Assembly: GCF_002000245.1 (NCBI RefSeq)
Contig: NZ_MTCM01000002.1
Location: forward strand, 434,001 to 498,000
Source: Sphingobacterium sp. CZ-UAM
GTDB lineage: Bacteria > Bacteroidota > Bacteroidia > Sphingobacteriales > Sphingobacteriaceae
Direction: 5' to 3'
Length of the DNA stretch: 64,000 nt
The position numbers were made by a program, and so were the translations under genes. The notes under the pieces were generated by a model. The model was not told the origin of the DNA, did not search any database, and worked only from the letters and a program-made list of their open reading frames with translations. Shown here piece after piece: positions 10,323 through 19,907 of the stretch; the first letter of the stretch is position 1, and every line of letters starts with the position of its first letter.

Positions 10323-10504
10323 ACCCAAATAGAAAAGAAACCTTAAAAAACAACTGGCCTATGAAATAAAACGACAGCAGAAAAATGATGCGAGAACGAA
10401 AAAAGGCAATAATCAGGGGCGTTTGCGGCGCCCCCGATCCAATTGTCAGTCGTGATCAAAACGCTCTTGAACAACACATTTTAATACCTAACCAACCAAC
10501 ACAA

Positions 10505-13500
10505 ATGTATAAAATAAACAGGAAAGATGTACATTGGTTACCTAACCTAACCAGAACGTGTATTATGAAAACAGCAATTACCGCTATGATTTGCAGTCTG
10601 TTTTTGGTCCATATCAGCGCGAGGACCGTGGCGCAGATGGTGACGCTCAGGCAAACAAAAATTACGCTCAAAGACGCTTTTAGAGACATCAACAAGCAGA
10701 CCGGCTACCACTATATCTGGTCTGCGGAGAAGGTGGAAAGTAACAGGAGCATCACCGTCAACATTAAAAATCAACCACTCCGCGAAGCTATACAATCCAT
10801 TATAAAGGGATTGCCGCTGACTTATGAACTTGAGGACAAGTTGATCATTATTAAAGAACAGCCGGTCGCAGCCGGTCAAAAAACTGTGCTGGTGCAGGAG
10901 GGCATTACCGTTAGGGGACGGGTGACCGATTCGTTGAATAATGGTCTTTTGGGGGTGACCGTTAAAGTGCTTTCGGCGGATCTGAAAATGCTGAAATACG
11001 CCAGCAGCAACGGCAACGGGGATATTTACATCGAGCATGTACCCGAGCAGAGTTATCTGGAATTTTCTTTGCTGGGCTATCTGCCCCAACGGATTAAAGC
11101 AGCCGAAAATATTGGAACGCTGCGCTTGCGGCAGCAGAGTCAATACCTGGATGAGCTTGTCGTGGTGGGCTATCTAAATAAGAAAGCTTCGGAAGTAACG
11201 GGTGCTGTACAGCAGGTCAGCGGGGATGTTCTGCGCAGCAGTGTCACCTCGTCCAATGTCCTGTCCATGTTAAAAGGTAAAACCGCGGGCCTGTATATTA
11301 CCGAGACATCGGGCGAGTCGGGTGCCAAAGGGCAGGTGGTCGAGCGGGGGCAGTCGTCGATGACTACGCCTACCAACAACTATCTGGGGCCGCTGATTGT
11401 GGTGGACGGGGTGATAACCAATTATCAGGCCGTGCAGGATGCCGTCAATCCGGCTGATGTCGAAAATATTTCCATTTTGAAAGACGCTTCCTCAACGGCC
11501 ATATATGGTTCACGTGCGGCGCAAGGGGTGATCGTCATTACGACCAAGCGGGGAGTATCAGGCAAAAGTGCTGTAGACGCGCATATCCAATATGGGATTA
11601 TCCAGCCCAAACGTGATTTGCGCTTTATGAATACCACCGAGCTGATTGGTTTTATGGATCAGCAGATGCGACGCTATTGGGAACAGACAGAATCTGTCCG
11701 CAAGACATTTCCGGACGTGAACGACTTTATCAAAGAACGCCGAATCTATACCGATGCAGACCGTTCGCGCAATTTTAACTGGGAAGATGCAATTTATAGC
11801 AAGGGTAATCTGCGGAATACGGAGGTCAGTGTCCGCAACGGCAACGATAAGACAAAATTCTATGCCGGCATAGGCTGGTTTAAAGAGAACGGTGCCTTAT
11901 ACGACAATTCCTTCGACCGGAAGAGCCTACGGGTGAATATTGATCATGCGGTATCGCGTAAATTTCATACGAGCCTAAGCCTCAGTACAATCGTGGACCG
12001 AACCTCCAAACGTAACGGTATTCCCGAACTGTATATGATCCAGCCTTTTATGTTTCCTTATGATGATAACGGCAATTTGCTGGACAGTCTGCAAGTGCGG
12101 CAATCCAACAATTATGGCCCTGCTACGATAAGCTGGACGCAAAATTTCCTGGCCGAAACGGACTATGACAACACGCGCCTGACGAATGTGCAAAATCACC
12201 TTGGTAACCTGCGCCTTCGTTATGATATCTTGCCGGAATTGAGTATTCAGAGTACCAATTCAATCAATTATATGGGCACCAATATCAATTCCTATTATGA
12301 TCCAAGATCATTTTCGGGGCGGTATGGCGGCTTCCCATATTTATTCCGGCCGGGGATGCCAGTACCCAATGGAACCCTGGACCTGGACGATAGGAAAATG
12401 GTCGATTATCTGACTTCCAATACATTGAACTACCGGAAAAACTTTGGAGCGCACAACCTGTCGGTGCTGGTTGGACAGGAGTGGGGCAAACGGACCACGG
12501 AGATATCCAGTGTCAGCCTGAACGATATGCTGGCCGGCGAACGGAACATGGGAGCGGCAAAAAGGTTTGGCACGGCAATAAATTTAGCATATTCGCAGCC
12601 CTATTCGCCAACGGGAGGCTATCAGGAAAGAGCCACATTTTCGGTATTTGGGCAGGCCGATTATAATTATCGGCAGAAATACCTGGCTTCGGCTTCGGTG
12701 CGTACGGATGCGACCACCAATTTCGGGCGCGACAAACGCTATGGTACCTTCTATTCCCTGAGCGCAGGCTGGCTGCTGTCATCGGAAGATTTTCTAAAAG
12801 ATGTCAAAGCGATCAATTCTCTTAAATTGCGCGCTTCGTATGGAACATCGGGGCGCGATCTGGGCGATGGCTATTTGAATACAACCTTCTATGCGACAGG
12901 AACCCCAGCGGGGCTCTTCCGTTACGAACAGGAGGGCAATACTGGGGTCCGCATTTCGCAACTGGCAAATCCCCTGATCTCCTGGGAAACGTTATACAAT
13001 ACCAATATAGGAGTGGATGCCCTATTATTTAGCCGTCTGGGAATTACCTTTGATATCTATCATAAGCGGAGCGATGGACTGCTACAGAATGTACTTTTGC
13101 CCTCTGCTCAGGGATCTCTGGCCCAATATCAGAATGTAGGGCAGATTATCAACAAAGGGCTGGAATTGATCCTCAACGCGCATGTAATCAAATCAAAAGA
13201 TTTTAACTGGCATAGCAGCCTTAATTTTAGCTTTAATAAAAATAGGCTCACCAAGCTGTATCAGGATTCGCTATTGGATAGCTATTCAGGTGCCTATTAC
13301 CGCAAGATCGGTGAGGATATTAACGTCATCAAGGCGGTGGAATACGCTGGTATCAATCCGGATAATGGTAATATGCAGCATTACAACTTTGTCAATGGTG
13401 AAAAAACAATCGTTGAAGGGCTCGGAACCACAAGTGATCTGCGCAACTGGCAGACCGTTGGTTCGGCAACACCGAAGTTTTTTGGCGGTTTTACCAATAC

Positions 13501-13999
13501 GTTTCAATACAAGGCCTTTACGCTCAGTGCCGAATGGTGGTTTCAGTATGGCAATTATCTGATGATGAGTATTGTCAATAATTTCCAGAGTCCGACTTTA
13601 CCAAGACTGGGCCGTAACAATATCGTGTTTGGCGAGAACCAGCATGTCTGGAAAGGACCGGGCGATACGGAGGCAAACTATCCGGATGTATTCAGTACGG
13701 ATCCCAATGCCTGGTCTGCATTAAGTTACCGCTCATCCAGGTTATGGGGAAATGGCAGTCATGCCCGCCTGCGTAATGTGCGATTGGCCTATAAATTACC
13801 AGAGCACATCCTCAAAACCGTAAAACTGGCAAATGCGGCGGTCTATATCAGTGGCGACAACCTGCTGCTCATTAAAGACAAGGATTTTGTTGGTGCAGAT
13901 CCGGAGGGGGCTGTACTCGGTGCCACTTCCTATGGCGGTGTAGGCACTGGGTTCGCCAATCCGCGACGTTTTTTAATGGGCATTCAAGTTACGTTTTAA
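10505..13999 (+). CDS. SusC/RagA TonB-dependent transporter with N-terminal STN signalling domain
   Basis: An outer-membrane importer that also signals substrate occupancy to FecR. Order: long signal peptide (MKTAITAMICSLFLVHISARTVA from residue 21), STN domain about 45-118 (ITLKDAFRDINKQTGYHYIW, NQPLREAIQSIIKGLPLTYEL), carboxypeptidase-regulatory-like domain about 130-210, plug from about 215 (LDELVVVGYLNKKASEVTGAV, NVLSMLKGKTAGLYI, ILKDASSTAIYGSRAAQGVIVITTKRG), then the 22-strand barrel. Possible starts are 10385, 10505 and 10565; 10505 gives the extended leader often seen in this class. The STN domain is absent from ordinary SusC proteins and fits the FecI/FecR pair upstream. Ligand unknown. 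Confidence 0.94.
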   Translation: MYKINRKDVHWLPNLTRTCIMKTAITAMICSLFLVHISARTVAQMVTLRQTKITLKDAFRDINKQTGYHYIWSAEKVESNRSITVNIKNQPLREAIQSIIKGLPLTYELEDKLIIIKEQPVAAGQKTVLVQEGITVRGRVTDSLNNGLLGVTVKVLSADLKMLKYASSNGNGDIYIEHVPEQSYLEFSLLGYLPQRIKAAENIGTLRLRQQSQYLDELVVVGYLNKKASEVTGAVQQVSGDVLRSSVTSSNVLSMLKGKTAGLYITETSGESGAKGQVVERGQSSMTTPTNNYLGPLIVVDGVITNYQAVQDAVNPADVENISILKDASSTAIYGSRAAQGVIVITTKRGVSGKSAVDAHIQYGIIQPKRDLRFMNTTELIGFMDQQMRRYWEQTESVRKTFPDVNDFIKERRIYTDADRSRNFNWEDAIYSKGNLRNTEVSVRNGNDKTKFYAGIGWFKENGALYDNSFDRKSLRVNIDHAVSRKFHTSLSLSTIVDRTSKRNGIPELYMIQPFMFPYDDNGNLLDSLQVRQSNNYGPATISWTQNFLAETDYDNTRLTNVQNHLGNLRLRYDILPELSIQSTNSINYMGTNINSYYDPRSFSGRYGGFPYLFRPGMPVPNGTLDLDDRKMVDYLTSNTLNYRKNFGAHNLSVLVGQEWGKRTTEISSVSLNDMLAGERNMGAAKRFGTAINLAYSQPYSPTGGYQERATFSVFGQADYNYRQKYLASASVRTDATTNFGRDKRYGTFYSLSAGWLLSSEDFLKDVKAINSLKLRASYGTSGRDLGDGYLNTTFYATGTPAGLFRYEQEGNTGVRISQLANPLISWETLYNTNIGVDALLFSRLGITFDIYHKRSDGLLQNVLLPSAQGSLAQYQNVGQIINKGLELILNAHVIKSKDFNWHSSLNFSFNKNRLTKLYQDSLLDSYSGAYYRKIGEDINVIKAVEYAGINPDNGNMQHYNFVNGEKTIVEGLGTTSDLRNWQTVGSATPKFFGGFTNTFQYKAFTLSAEWWFQYGNYLMMSIVNNFQSPTLPRLGRNNIVFGENQHVWKGPGDTEANYPDVFSTDPNAWSALSYRSSRLWGNGSHARLRNVRLAYKLPEHILKTVKLANAAVYISGDNLLLIKDKDFVGADPEGAVLGATSYGGVGTGFANPRRFLMGIQVTF

Positions 14000-14009
14000 T
14001 TATTTACAT

Positions 14010-15497
14010 ATGAAAATCAGATCTATATACCGATATCATAGTAGTAGAAGTCTTTATTTTCTAGCGACTATGCTTGTCGCGGGATTGACAAGCAGCTGCA
14101 ATAAGCAGCTGGATGAGCTTCGTCCGCATAATGTTATTTTTGAAGATATCCAGTTTGACCGTCCCGAAGGCTATAGCAAAGCGGTGGTAGGTACCTATAA
14201 CCTGGTCGCCGGCGGTGCGGTAGCATCTTCCTTTAATTATAACGATATGCTAATCTTCCTCTCAGAGGCAAAAGGCAACACCATTAGGGCGCTGGATGCA
14301 GAGGTCAACAAGAATACGGATGTATTTAATTATATCAATTCCAGTACCAAAGACCGCTCCCATACCTACGAGTTTTGGCGGGGCAGCTACACGGTATTGC
14401 TGCACCTCAACAAGATATTGGGCCATGTGAAAGCGGGCGAAACGAATGCTGAAATCTTGCAGGCAAAAGCTGAAGCCCTATTTCTGCGGGCTTACGTCTA
14501 TTTTAACCTGGTACGTCTGTACAGTAAACCCTACCATCAATCTCCGGGCGAATCGCTGGGGGTAATGCTTGTGCTGGATGATAAAGTCAGCCCTGAACTG
14601 GCTCCGAAGAGAGCCACTGTACAGGAGGTGTATGCACAGATCTTAAAGGATCTGGAGACAGCAGCGCCACTATTTACGCAAAAGAAATCGAATAGCTATG
14701 GCAGCAAATACGCCGCTTATGCATTGCTGTCGCGGGTGTACCTGTATATGGGTGGCACAGTGGAAAACCCGGTAGCAAATTTCAATCAGAAGGCTGCGGA
14801 ATACGCGGACAAAGTGATCAAAGAAGGCGGTTATCAGCTGTTACGGGATCAAGCCTATCTTGATTATTATAAGACCAACAATATCAACAACAAAGAGGAT
14901 ATCTTTGCGGTGAATACGGACTATTCGCAGGGGCTGATCAGCAATTATTTTGTGATGCCCGCACAGATCAACTACACCGGGGGGTTATATCGTCCATCGC
15001 CCTATCTTCTCAATTTGTTGGAGGCCGATGATAAGCGAAATAGCTTCTATTTCAACAATGTAACGCCAGGATATCCGGACGATACCCGGGCGGTTTCAAA
15101 ATACATGATCGGTTATCAGTCACTTTATGGTTTTTCACCTTTCCGCTACCTGCGTCTGGCCGAGATGTACCTCAACCGGGCAGAGGCTTATGCCAAGCTT
15201 AATAAGGACGCTGAAGCATTAAGTGATATCAATGTGATCCGCCAGCGTGCGGGTTTGACTGCCTTATCGGGATTGGTAGGTAAGGCGCTAATGGATGAAA
15301 TCCTCAAACAGCGCAAGCTGGAATTGGCCTTTGAAGGACATGCCAGTTACGACGAATTCCGAAACGGGCTACCGATGATCCGAAATTATAAATCAGGTAG
15401 TTCTGCCGAATTGAATATCAGCCCGAACGACAAAAAAATAATCATGCAGATACCAGAGGAAGAGATCATAGCAAATCCTAACCTGGTTCAGAATTAA
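14010..15497 (+). CDS. SusD/RagB-family lipoprotein
   Basis: Surface ligand-binding partner of the STN-type SusC, starting 10 nt after its stop. The lipoprotein signal ends at Cys30 (AGLTSSC). SusD features include FDRPEGYSKAVVGTYN, ALFLRAYVYFNLVRLYSKPYH, YAAYALLSRVYLYMGG, FRYLRLAEMYLNRAEAYAKL and ILKQRKLELAFEGHASYDEFRNG. At 495 aa it is at the shorter end of the family. It belongs to the same operon as the sigma/anti-sigma and the thioredoxin-like gene. Confidence 0.93.
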   Translation: MKIRSIYRYHSSRSLYFLATMLVAGLTSSCNKQLDELRPHNVIFEDIQFDRPEGYSKAVVGTYNLVAGGAVASSFNYNDMLIFLSEAKGNTIRALDAEVNKNTDVFNYINSSTKDRSHTYEFWRGSYTVLLHLNKILGHVKAGETNAEILQAKAEALFLRAYVYFNLVRLYSKPYHQSPGESLGVMLVLDDKVSPELAPKRATVQEVYAQILKDLETAAPLFTQKKSNSYGSKYAAYALLSRVYLYMGGTVENPVANFNQKAAEYADKVIKEGGYQLLRDQAYLDYYKTNNINNKEDIFAVNTDYSQGLISNYFVMPAQINYTGGLYRPSPYLLNLLEADDKRNSFYFNNVTPGYPDDTRAVSKYMIGYQSLYGFSPFRYLRLAEMYLNRAEAYAKLNKDAEALSDINVIRQRAGLTALSGLVGKALMDEILKQRKLELAFEGHASYDEFRNGLPMIRNYKSGSSAELNISPNDKKIIMQIPEEEIIANPNLVQN

Positions 15498-15540
15498 GCT
15501 AATAAATAGAGGTTTTAATCTTTCTAAAATTGAATAGCAA

Positions 15541-16746
15541 ATGAAAAAATATATTTTAAGCATCGTCTTGTTGACCGGTTTATCATCGCTTGCCCTGGCG
15601 CAGCAGCCTTTTGTACTGAAGGGGGAAACCGTAAACGTCACATCGTCCCATGTCTACCTGGCTTATCGCAGCCAGGGTGCAGGTAAATCTATCCTGGACA
15701 GTGCAAAAATTGAAAATAACAGGTTTGTTTTTAAGGGGAAAATCGAGGAGCCGGTGATGGCCTATCTGTATCTGGACCGAAAAAGCAGGAGCGTGGATGA
15801 TCCGAATTCACTGAGTTTATATCTCGAGCCCAAGAATATGAGCATCCGTCTCGAAAAGGATAAATTTAAAGATGCCCTGATCAAAGGATCAAAGACGCAG
15901 GACGAATGGGCAAAGCTCGATGTGGAGAAAAAAAATATTCGTAAAGAAATGGAACCTGTACTGGAAGAATATAGCCGTTTAAATAAGGGCTACATGGATG
16001 CGGATGCCGAACTGAAACTGTTGGAAGCCAAAGTAAAAAAGCTGAAAGAAGAAGCCTATGATTACCGTGAAAATTTTACACCATTTAATGATCGTATGAG
16101 CAAATTGGATGTGGAATTTATCAAGAAAAATCCAGATTCATATGCAAGTTCTTATCTAATGCAATTTATGACAACCGGAGGCGACCTGAATCAAATTGAA
16201 GGACTATACAATGGTTTATCTGAGCGGATCAAGAACAGCGGCTATGGCCGGGAAATCGCGGAAAAGATCCAGGGCTTAAAAAACGGTTCGCCCGGCAGCA
16301 AAGCATTTGAATTTCAGTCGGCTGACATCAACGGTACACCGCTTGAACTCGCGGCATTCAAAGGTAAATATGTGCTGCTGGATTTCTGGGCAAGCTGGTG
16401 TGTGCCCTGCCGTAAAGGGAATCCGCATCTGATCGACTTATACGGTAAATATAAAAATAAGGGTTTCGAAATTATCGGCGTTGCGGACGACGACCGGAGT
16501 GAAGCGGCCTGGCGCAAAGCTGTGGACCAGGATAAAATCGGTATCTGGAGACATGTACTGAACGGACTGAAATATGAAAATGGCGAATTTGATCGGTCCA
16601 AATCCATCTCTGTCCACTTTGGGATCAGTACCTTACCGACCAAGATCCTGATCAACCCGGAGGGCATTATTGTGGGCAGATATGGCAGTGGTGCTGAAGA
16701 TGACACCGCATTGGACAAGAAGCTGGCGGAACTATTTGGTGGATAA
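15541..16746 (+). CDS. TlpA-like thiol:disulfide protein with DUF4369-type N-terminal domain
   Basis: A periplasmic thioredoxin-fold oxidoreductase. Signal peptide KKYILSIVLLTGLSSLALA, then an N-terminal beta domain (about 25-125) of the DUF4369 kind, a charged helical linker (about 130-200), and a thioredoxin/AhpC-TSA domain from about 255. The active site is WCVPC with Cys287 and Cys290 in FWASWCVPCRKGNPHL. The cis-Pro region is GISTLPTKILINPEG. It is the last gene of the sigma/FecR/SusCD unit, 43 nt after susD. Such a protein may reduce disulfides in imported material or in the uptake machinery, which is inference. It ends at a bidirectional terminator. Confidence 0.9.
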   Translation: MKKYILSIVLLTGLSSLALAQQPFVLKGETVNVTSSHVYLAYRSQGAGKSILDSAKIENNRFVFKGKIEEPVMAYLYLDRKSRSVDDPNSLSLYLEPKNMSIRLEKDKFKDALIKGSKTQDEWAKLDVEKKNIRKEMEPVLEEYSRLNKGYMDADAELKLLEAKVKKLKEEAYDYRENFTPFNDRMSKLDVEFIKKNPDSYASSYLMQFMTTGGDLNQIEGLYNGLSERIKNSGYGREIAEKIQGLKNGSPGSKAFEFQSADINGTPLELAAFKGKYVLLDFWASWCVPCRKGNPHLIDLYGKYKNKGFEIIGVADDDRSEAAWRKAVDQDKIGIWRHVLNGLKYENGEFDRSKSISVHFGISTLPTKILINPEGIIVGRYGSGAEDDTALDKKLAELFGG

Positions 16747-16789
16747 TGGGAATAGCGCTGTTCTGTAAAGGGACAGAAAGGACCTCCTG

Positions 16790-16830
16790 AAATAAAAAGA
16801 CTAGTCGTGAGATTAGTCTTTTTTTATTTT
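16790..16830. terminator. Bidirectional terminator between convergent genes
   Basis: AAATAAAAAGACTAGTC (16790-16806), loop GTGA, then GATTAGTCTTTTTTTATTT. A-rich on one side and T-rich on the other, so it works for the TlpA-like gene (plus) and the AraC gene (minus), whose stop lies in it. Confidence 0.75.
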
Positions 16831-17178
16831 CTTTCTAAAGTTTCCCGGTGTATCTCCCGTCCATTTTTTAAAGAACTTGGCGAAATTGGAAGCATCATAG
16901 GTCAGCAGAAATGCAATTTTTGCGATGGACAGGGATGAATAGGCCATGAGTTCTTTTGCTCTGGCGATGATTTTCTGGTTGTAAAAATAACTGGGATGGT
17001 TTCCTTTTTCCTTTCGGACGGCATAAATAAGATGTTTGTGTGAGATGGCCAGTTCACTGGCGATCAGGTTGATCTCCATAAACGCCATCGTACGGCCTTG
17101 TACTACATCCTCAATGTGTCGGTCCAAAAACAATAAATATTGATTGGTGATCTGAGCGGCACGGTTTTCTGGTTTCAT
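16813..17178 (-). CDS. Short AraC-family DNA-binding protein (HTH only)
   Basis: A 121-aa protein consisting almost only of the AraC/XylS double helix-turn-helix: LIASELAISHKHLIYAVRKEKGNHPSYFYNQKIIARAKELM is the first HTH, and SIAKIAFLLTYDASNFAKFFKKWTGDTPGNFRKK the second, with the family's F-x-K/R-x-F-K-x-x-x-G-x-x-P signature. A full AraC protein of about 290 aa would carry a sensory N-terminal domain, which is missing here; I see no coding remnant upstream. It may be a constitutive binder or depend on a partner. It is convergent with the transporter operon and oriented like the lipoprotein gene that follows. Confidence 0.85.
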   Translation of the reverse strand: MKPENRAAQITNQYLLFLDRHIEDVVQGRTMAFMEINLIASELAISHKHLIYAVRKEKGNHPSYFYNQKIIARAKELMAYSSLSIAKIAFLLTYDASNFAKFFKKWTGDTPGNFRKKIKKD

Positions 17179-17311
17179 ACCTTATGGGGGGATTTATGCT
17201 GAGGCTGATATTGTTTTAGTGGATGCTGTCTTATTTATCCAGGATGTGGCGTGTGAAGAATCGAACCTCATCCCGATCGGGCAATACTATCCGAATTGAT
17301 GGGAGGGTGAA

Positions 17312-17343
17312 AAAGCCCGGCGATGGAAATCATGCCGAGCTTT
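17312..17343 (-). terminator. Probable terminator after the FISUMP lipoprotein gene
   Basis: Imperfect hairpin AAAGCCCGGC...GCCGAGCTTT about 85-115 nt downstream (minus strand) of the lipoprotein stop. Interrupted stem, so moderate support only. Confidence 0.4.
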
Positions 17344-17425
17344 AGATACCTATTATTTTCTATAGGTGTTGTTAAGTAAGTAGGGATACTTATAAAAACT
17401 ATAAAATAAAAGTATACGTTATCAG

Positions 17426-19189
17426 CTATTTATCCTGGATACAACGTACGGGATAACCAGCTCTTTTAAAATAATTCGAGGTATCCCAACCACCGTTTTC
17501 AAATCCACGGCCCTGATAAGCTCTGTCGTTACCACCTACTGCCGTATTTAACCAATAAATGGCCGAACTTTGTCGAATAAGCTGTGCTCCATTGGTCGAG
17601 CTTCTGTGCGCTGCAGCCGGAAAGCTTAATTTAATATCGCTGCTTTTTTTACTGGTCATAATATGTGCAGCCGTAAAATCTGATAATCCAGGTCCTGTTC
17701 CATTTCCGGAAAACGGAATCCAGTTTCCAATCGATGTATGGCGGGTAGCGTTGCCCAAACGGTTGAATTCAGCTTGGCTAGGTACCCGGTCTCCCGTACC
17801 ACATGGATCCAATGCTGCTTTTATAGGCGCTGTCGCAGTACCGTTATTCCAGGATCCATCTGCAGCAGGCGTTGTGTTCCAGCCAGCGATCGCGCCATCG
17901 CCGCTATAAGCATTTGCGACAGGCAATTGACGGCCCCATTGGTAGTAATTACCATATAGCGCCTGTACCGAAGGATTGGCATCCGGATTATTGCTCGCAG
18001 GGTTTACATTGGTTACACCAAGATTATAACGGTCCCAACGGTGACCAGAAATGACCGCATAGCGTGCATCTGCATCAGAACTGCTTCGGGTTACATTCGA
18101 TGCGTTGACATAACGGTCACTGTTAAAACGCAATTTCATCGTATAGGAATAGCCCGGTTTTAAACCTAAGCCCGCATTGGAGAAATTAAAGTTAACCGCT
18201 TGCGCATTGACGTCGTGGCCGATTTTGATCTGGCCGCTTGGTATAGTTAAGGCAATTGAAAAAGTAGACGACTGATTCTGGTTGACAATAAAGGTCTGGC
18301 CAGTCGCATTGAGGTTCGAAACCGGTGGAACATTCGTTACATTGCTGGAGGATACAGTCGCACCAGTGCTCAGGTCAACAGTGGCGTTAGCGAAAGCTGA
18401 AACCCATTCTGCCTGTACCGGAACCTCTGAAAGATAGCCGCCCTTTTTATAGTTCGCTGTACCAAAGGTTCCTGTCGCATCACTATTGTCGACTTGAAGC
18501 GTCACACGGGTAAACAGATGCTGCAAGGGAGCCGTCAATGGAGTTGGTGTATTGTTGCCCAGGATCGTGACATCTTTTTCGATGACGTACATCAGGTCTC
18601 CGCCATTCTCTGCAAAGCTGGTAAAAGCGAAATTAACTGTACCTGCCGTGTATAGGTTCGTTGTTGGCGCAGCAGGAGGGGCAGTAGTCGTAGACCCCAA
18701 GGAATAGATGACAAAGGTATATTTATTGCCTGCAATCAATTTATCCCCAAAAAATACTTGGGTCGAATCAGCAGCGTCACCGACAGCTTGGTCAATATAA
18801 GTACCATCTGTTTCATAAGCGACTACCCGATAAGTTACAGCACCTCTCAATGAGAGCAATTTTGAGGTTGCCTTTTTGCTGCTGGATGCTTTAAGCCCGG
18901 TACCACCTGCTGTATTTTCAGTCAGTTCTGCTGTAACGGTAAATGGTCCGGCCTGAACTTCCTGCGTTAACGTAAGGGGTTGAGCCGCGCTGGCCTTTGT
19001 AGAGGCTTTCGCTGTAGTAATGTCATCTCCACTAAATTGGGCTTCTGTTAAAGCCAGTTTTACACCACCTCGATTTGCTTCAGTAATAAGTTCAGCCTTC
19101 TCCTTACTACAGGAAGCGACGAAGGATACAAGAACAATCAGGGCTAGTTTTATCGTTGTGATCTGTGTTATTTTTTTCATCATTGTCAT
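17426..19189 (-). CDS. Surface lipoprotein: fimbrillin-like N-terminal domain plus FISUMP C-terminal domain
   Basis: A 587-aa exported lipoprotein with lipobox at Cys27 (VLVSFVASC). The N-terminal ~270 residues match the fimbrillin-like architecture of the divergent gene at 20016: TYRVVAYETDGTYIDQ, GNKYTFVIYSLGSTTTAP, GDLMYVIEKDVTI, LQHLFTRVTLQVDNS. The C-terminal ~180 residues are a Fibrobacter-succinogenes-major-paralogue (FISUMP) domain: GHRWDRYNLGVTN, YGNYYQWGRQLP, PCGTGDRVPSQAEFNRLGN, YWLNTAVGG, and the closing RAGYPVRCIQDK. Upstream ATGs (to 19312) overlap the peptide gene; starts at 19189, 19183 or 19180 leave a 19-nt gap after that gene. Role: probable cell-surface or fimbria-like structural protein. 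Confidence 0.87.
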   Translation of the reverse strand: MTMMKKITQITTIKLALIVLVSFVASCSKEKAELITEANRGGVKLALTEAQFSGDDITTAKASTKASAAQPLTLTQEVQAGPFTVTAELTENTAGGTGLKASSSKKATSKLLSLRGAVTYRVVAYETDGTYIDQAVGDAADSTQVFFGDKLIAGNKYTFVIYSLGSTTTAPPAAPTTNLYTAGTVNFAFTSFAENGGDLMYVIEKDVTILGNNTPTPLTAPLQHLFTRVTLQVDNSDATGTFGTANYKKGGYLSEVPVQAEWVSAFANATVDLSTGATVSSSNVTNVPPVSNLNATGQTFIVNQNQSSTFSIALTIPSGQIKIGHDVNAQAVNFNFSNAGLGLKPGYSYTMKLRFNSDRYVNASNVTRSSSDADARYAVISGHRWDRYNLGVTNVNPASNNPDANPSVQALYGNYYQWGRQLPVANAYSGDGAIAGWNTTPAADGSWNNGTATAPIKAALDPCGTGDRVPSQAEFNRLGNATRHTSIGNWIPFSGNGTGPGLSDFTAAHIMTSKKSSDIKLSFPAAAHRSSTNGAQLIRQSSAIYWLNTAVGGNDRAYQGRGFENGGWDTSNYFKRAGYPVRCIQDK

Positions 19190-19208
19190 AAATAAATTTT
19201 GATTGTTG

Positions 19209-19403
19209 CTAGTTCCACCATTCTCCGCCATCTGGATCTTTGGTTTCTGTTCCACCATTATTCCATTCATTTTCGTTGACGCCACTTCCGCCTCCGGGCT
19301 GGCCTGATCCAACCGATCCTGCAGCTATCCCTTCCTCCATAACCACCTGTAACTGCTCGATTACGGGTTGCACGTAAATCTTTTTTTCAGTTCTCTTTTT
19401 CAT
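19209..19403 (-). CDS. Small peptide, GIAAGS family, 64 aa
   Basis: A short hydrophilic protein without a signal peptide, first gene of a two-gene unit with the FISUMP lipoprotein 19 nt downstream. It is basic at the N-terminus (KKRTEKKIYVQPVIEQL), then VVMEEGIAAGS, then a Gly/Asn/Glu-rich tail ending GGEWWN. The block IYV-P-IE-V-E-GIAAGS is shared with the 57-aa peptide encoded at 21631, which also sits beside a lipoprotein gene. That sharing, the conserved position and the promoter box upstream argue that it is real. The leader-like first half and variable Trp-containing second half recall precursor peptides, but no processing enzyme is nearby. Function unknown. Confidence 0.75.
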   Translation of the reverse strand: MKKRTEKKIYVQPVIEQLQVVMEEGIAAGSVGSGQPGGGSGVNENEWNNGGTETKDPDGGEWWN

Positions 19404-19656
19404 GTTATCTTATTTATTATTTGGTTTATGCTTAGCACTTATTGTACAAGGCAGGTTAAATCATGGATAGAAGCAGCTGCCTACAGTTGATAAATGCTTT
19501 TTGTTAGTCGGATTTCAATTGCTAGTACTGTTAATGTCTATTTGATGTATTATTGTTGTTTATGTAATTTCTCTTCATTTAAATAATTAGCTGAACAAAG
19601 ACTTTCATTTCAGGATATATAGCTTGATCCATCGAAATAGATCCTAATTGTTGCTT

Positions 19657-19714
19657 CAAAGATAATTGAGAAAAAAAGAATAGCTATACCACATATCTAT
19701 CACACAAGTATCAC
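19657..19714 (-). promoter_or_regulatory. Promoter with 11-bp direct-repeat box for the 64-aa peptide/FISUMP unit
   Basis: On the minus strand the box GTGATACTTGTGTGATAGAT (19714 to 19695) is followed by exactly 30 nt and then TATCTTTG (19664 to 19657), a perfect TANNTTTG. GTGATA occurs twice, 11 bp apart. No good -33 TTTG is present, consistent with activator dependence. The box matches the plus-strand one at 17 of 20 positions. Confidence 0.6.
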
Positions 19715-19907
19715 TTATATTTCACTTTTATTTTTAATTTTCTGGTAAACAGTTTCTTGCGTTATTTTTTTTGAGTGTTTGTCAAAATTATTAGCCAAAT
19801 AAACTGCCGCCATCTAGGTTGTTTTTGTGTGTTGTAACATTGTTGTTCTATAATGATAATATATTTCACTTTAATACATTATAAGATTTTGAAAGGGATT
19901 TTAATAT

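Noticed and set aside
19190-19312. Longer N-terminus of the FISUMP lipoprotein
   Set aside because: It overlaps the 64-aa peptide in another frame and would bury the lipoprotein signal 41 residues in. The paralogue starts directly with its signal.
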